Assembly: GCA_001599935.1 (NCBI GenBank)
Contig: BCIJ01000049.1
Location: forward strand, 14,783 to 45,851
Length of the DNA: 31,069 nt
Source: Holtermannia corniformis
Lineage: Eukaryota; Basidiomycota; Tremellomycetes; Holtermanniales
Direction: 5' to 3'
Part shown: piece after piece, positions 29,192 to 31,069 of the stretch
Layout: every line of letters starts with the position of its first letter
How positions within the stretch are numbered: the stretch's first letter is position 1
Position numbers and translations under genes: made by a program
The notes under the pieces: model-generated
What the model was told of the DNA's origin: nothing
Seen by the model: only the letters and a program-made list of their open reading frames with translations
The model's database searches: none

Positions 29192-30421
29192 ATGTCACTG
29201 GAAGATCGGCTGCGAAGCCGCACGGTACCGGTGCTTCGAGGCTACCTTGCGGCCGCCAATCTTTTGGTGGGAGCCAAGAAGAACACCCTCAAGAAACAAG
29301 ATTGCATTGCGCGGCTGCTTCTAAACGTGGCCGCCATTCCTGACGATCTCAGGCAATCGCCTCACCGATCGCCCAATCCCAACCCTGATCCGGACCCGGA
29401 TCCAAATCCCAATCCTGGGCAAGTCACGGCAGCGCAGCTGCAGGCGGCACTCGCCACCCACGCCACCAACACGCGGCAATCCTTGCTGCAAGACCTCCAG
29501 CCCTATCTGCAGAGCATCACCGACCTGCAGATTCGCCTTAACGAGTTGGAAGAGCGCAATCAAGGCGGCGCGGGAGGAGGAAACGGTGGGAATGGCGCAG
29601 GTGAGCCTGGCTCGGGTCAAAACGGTCCGGTCATTCCCGATGGTCACGTGGTGGCCCCTCTCCTTGTGGGTCATGACATCCGCCGCTCGCCAGAGCTCTA
29701 CCACGACTTCCTGAGGCCGGAGTTGTACCAGCAGGTCGCTGCTGGCACCTTCGACATCAAGGACTTGTGGAAATTCGACCCCTTGAGGCACGCGGAGGTC
29801 ACGCTCGGCTCGTCGGCGTCGAATGACTTCCTGCGCAATCTGCAGGAAGCCCTGCTGCCTGACGGCGACACGCGCGCTGCCAAGGCTAAGGAGCGATACA
29901 AGGATATCGGCTCCATCTTGCGGCCTTGGCTCGTTTACTCCGACGTTCGGGAGCTTCTGACTCCCGGCATCGGCCTCTTCTTGGCTGGGTACACCCAAGA
30001 GCTGCTCCGCATCTCGCAGCAGTACCCCAACGGCTTTGCCGCGTTGCTCCACTACCACCTGTATGTGGCGCAGAGGCGCATTGCGGCGGGTGACCGGCTC
30101 GATCCGGCCGAATGGCGCCGTCCGGATATGGAGGCGTTTCAGCAGCACTTCCTGCCGCACTACCGGGTGCAGCTGGCCGCCGCAGCCCCTTCGGGCTTCT
30201 CATCGGGCTCCTCCGCGGGGAAAACGGGCTCTGTCGTTCCGGGCTGGAGCTTGCGGGCCCCTGGCCTGGGTACAAAGCCCTCCCCCTGCGCGAACTGGAA
30301 CGAAGGCCGCCTCTGCAGCAAGCCTTCGGGTCAGGACTGCCCGTACCAGCACGTCTGTCAGACGTGCAACATTGCCGGCCACACCAAGCAACGCTGCCAC
30401 GCGGCCAAGAAGTCGTCCTGA
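29192..30421 (+). CDS. Gag-like protein with tandem CCCH and CCHC zinc fingers
   Basis: A single exon of 409 residues starting MSLEDRLRSRTVPVLRGYLA. A low-complexity Asn/Pro/Asp run (NPNPDPDPDPNPNP) follows near residue 60. Then come a short helical region (LQAALATHATNTRQSLLQ onward), a Gly-rich hinge, and an alpha-helical capsid-like block with FLRPELYQQVAAGTFDIKDL and ILRPWLVYSDVRELLTPGIG. The C-terminus carries PCANWNEGRLC, then a Cys and CPYQH (C-X8-C-X7-C-X3-H), immediately followed by CQTCNIAGHTKQRC (C-X2-C-X4-H-X4-C), ending AAKKSS. Retroelement nucleocapsid proteins combine fingers this way; a similar N-x-G-x-C...HVC..C pattern is known to me from DIRS-like elements. No upstream start is favoured. 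The product probably binds element RNA. Confidence 0.7.
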   Translation: MSLEDRLRSRTVPVLRGYLAAANLLVGAKKNTLKKQDCIARLLLNVAAIPDDLRQSPHRSPNPNPDPDPDPNPNPGQVTAAQLQAALATHATNTRQSLLQDLQPYLQSITDLQIRLNELEERNQGGAGGGNGGNGAGEPGSGQNGPVIPDGHVVAPLLVGHDIRRSPELYHDFLRPELYQQVAAGTFDIKDLWKFDPLRHAEVTLGSSASNDFLRNLQEALLPDGDTRAAKAKERYKDIGSILRPWLVYSDVRELLTPGIGLFLAGYTQELLRISQQYPNGFAALLHYHLYVAQRRIAAGDRLDPAEWRRPDMEAFQQHFLPHYRVQLAAAAPSGFSSGSSAGKTGSVVPGWSLRAPGLGTKPSPCANWNEGRLCSKPSGQDCPYQHVCQTCNIAGHTKQRCHAAKKSS

Positions 30422-30573
30422 CTGGCCGTGCGGGCTCGCTCTGAGCCCGCCCCGGCTCGCGCTGAGCCGCCTCGTGCTGTGAGGACCTCGCCGAGAGAAG
30501 GCGATAGCCCGAAAGGAGAGGCGAGATCGACGCGGCGATCGGCCTCGGGAAAGCGGGACTCTAGATCGCGCGA

Positions 30574-30594
30574 TGCGGAAAGCTAAGTTCCGCA
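30574..30594. repeat. Perfect 7-bp hairpin downstream of the gag-like ORF
   Basis: TGCGGAA and TTCCGCA are exact inverted complements around a 7-nt loop, AGCTAAG. It could be an RNA element of the retroelement. Confidence 0.45.
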
Positions 30595-30727
30595 CTCGAG
30601 GGCTCTGGAGGATCGACGAGAGAGAATAGGATGAACACTATAATATTCGAGCGATGGAGATACAACAAGAGACGAGAGAAACAGAAGGGCGCGCGCGCGC
30701 GGCCGCACCGCCGCAGCGCACAGACAG

Positions 30728-30743
30728 TGGTGCGATAGCACCA
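30728..30743. repeat. Perfect 6-bp hairpin with GATA loop
   Basis: TGGTGC, loop GATA, GCACCA. It is short, but the arms match exactly and the loop is tetraloop-sized. It lies in the same noncoding stretch as the 30574 hairpin. Confidence 0.35.
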
Positions 30744-31069
30744 GTGGCACCTCGCGAGGCGGTCTCCTTCGCACCCCGCACGTGGCACAGCCATAGGCGT
30801 GACACGTGCCGAGGCTACCTTCCCCGCCGCCCCTCGCTCTGAGGCGGTGGCAATCTCCCTGGCCGTCCCTGTCAAGAGTGAGCTCTGGAGGACTCGGCAG
30901 CTACCCGTGGTTCAGGAGTGCATGAGAAGTAAGACCAGATGAAGAACTACAACAGCCAAAGCCCCTTCTCTTATACCAGTGTGTTACGGGCCAGGCGGAG
31001 GGACAAGAGGGGTTAACGGAGGGGTTGGGGAATACGGGGATTGGCCGCGGCAGTGGCTGCGGCGGGGGA

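Larger units (their letters stand above)
29081..31069 (+). mobile_element. 5' part of a second retroelement, truncated by window edge (DIRS-like suspected)
   Basis: The unit has a leader hairpin, an intronless gag-like ORF, and at least 650 bp of GC-rich, hairpin-bearing sequence running off the right edge. The left boundary is a guess between the eIF3c stop and the hairpin. The CCCH-plus-CCHC finger arrangement resembles first ORFs of tyrosine-recombinase (DIRS-type) elements, but no reverse transcriptase or recombinase is in view. Confidence 0.45.
30422..31069. other. Sequence after the gag-like ORF, no second ORF seen
   Basis: About 650 bp, GC-rich, to the window edge. Just after the stop, GCTCGCTCTGAGCCCGCC is nearly repeated as GCTCGCGCTGAGCCGCC. 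Two clean hairpins follow. No open frame resembles protease, reverse transcriptase or recombinase. Confidence 0.4.

Noticed and set aside
29321..30160. A 279-codon minus-strand frame over the gag-like ORF.
   Set aside because: It mirrors the plus-strand Gag frame; only the plus strand gives zinc-finger motifs.
1..31069. CRISPR arrays, bacterial operons, rRNA and tRNA genes.
   Set aside because: No regularly spaced repeats, no tRNA A/B boxes and no rRNA-like stretches; the window is plainly fungal nuclear DNA.

Overview
This is intron-rich nuclear DNA from a fungus, most likely a basidiomycete. Nearly every gene is split by short introns (mostly about 40-60 nt) with GTNNGT donors, CTNAC-like branch points and YAG acceptors. 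The encoded set is fungal: a respiratory complex I subunit, a Zn2Cys6 protein, a Fur1-type uracil phosphoribosyltransferase, a Ybp2/ALF4/glomulin-like protein and Ndc1. I could not fix the genus.

Layout. 1-1225: a truncated retrotransposon gag gene (minus) ending in a CCHC zinc knuckle. 2306-5198: divergently transcribed ribosomal protein genes eL21 (minus) and uS4 (plus). 5704-6864: an SR-like nuclear protein with a DUF3752/GPALPP-type C-terminus (minus). 6955-8500: one or two unresolved minus-strand genes. 8649-10519: a DUF89/ARMT1 damage-control phosphatase, converging on a DHA2-type MFS transporter (10559-12975). 13668-14970: uracil phosphoribosyltransferase in 14 exons. 15087-17152: a Ybp2/ALF4/glomulin-like helical protein. 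17565-18895: a MoaB/Mog-fold (FAD-synthase N-domain-like) protein. 19032-22269: a Zn2Cys6 DNA-binding domain fused in frame to a degenerate aspartate aminotransferase. 22328-24696: nucleoporin Ndc1. 25027-25492: complex I NDUFB10/PDSW-like subunit. 26149-28954: eIF3c. 29192-30421: a second retroelement gag-like ORF with CCCH plus CCHC fingers, possibly DIRS-like.

The standout is 19032-22269. When spliced by homology it gives one open frame of 859 codons: acidic N-terminus, canonical zinc cluster, linker, complete fold-type I aspartate aminotransferase domain, and acidic Ala/Glu-rich tail. Every PLP-anchoring or substrate-binding residue I could align is substituted, including the Schiff-base lysine, except one arginine. 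This resembles the bacterial MocR/GabR plan (DNA-binding domain plus aminotransferase used as a sensor), here on a fungal zinc cluster with a dead PLP site. The zinc cluster is itself split by consecutive exons of 11, 14, 4 and 5 nt.

Other themes are very small exons (8 and 14 nt in the uracil phosphoribosyltransferase gene, 10 nt in eL21) and three inferred GC-AG introns. Apart from the two transposon edges the genes are ordinary housekeeping genes, and I see no operon-like functional cluster. All splice models were made by hand from reading frame, splice signals and remembered family sequence; none has been tested against RNA.
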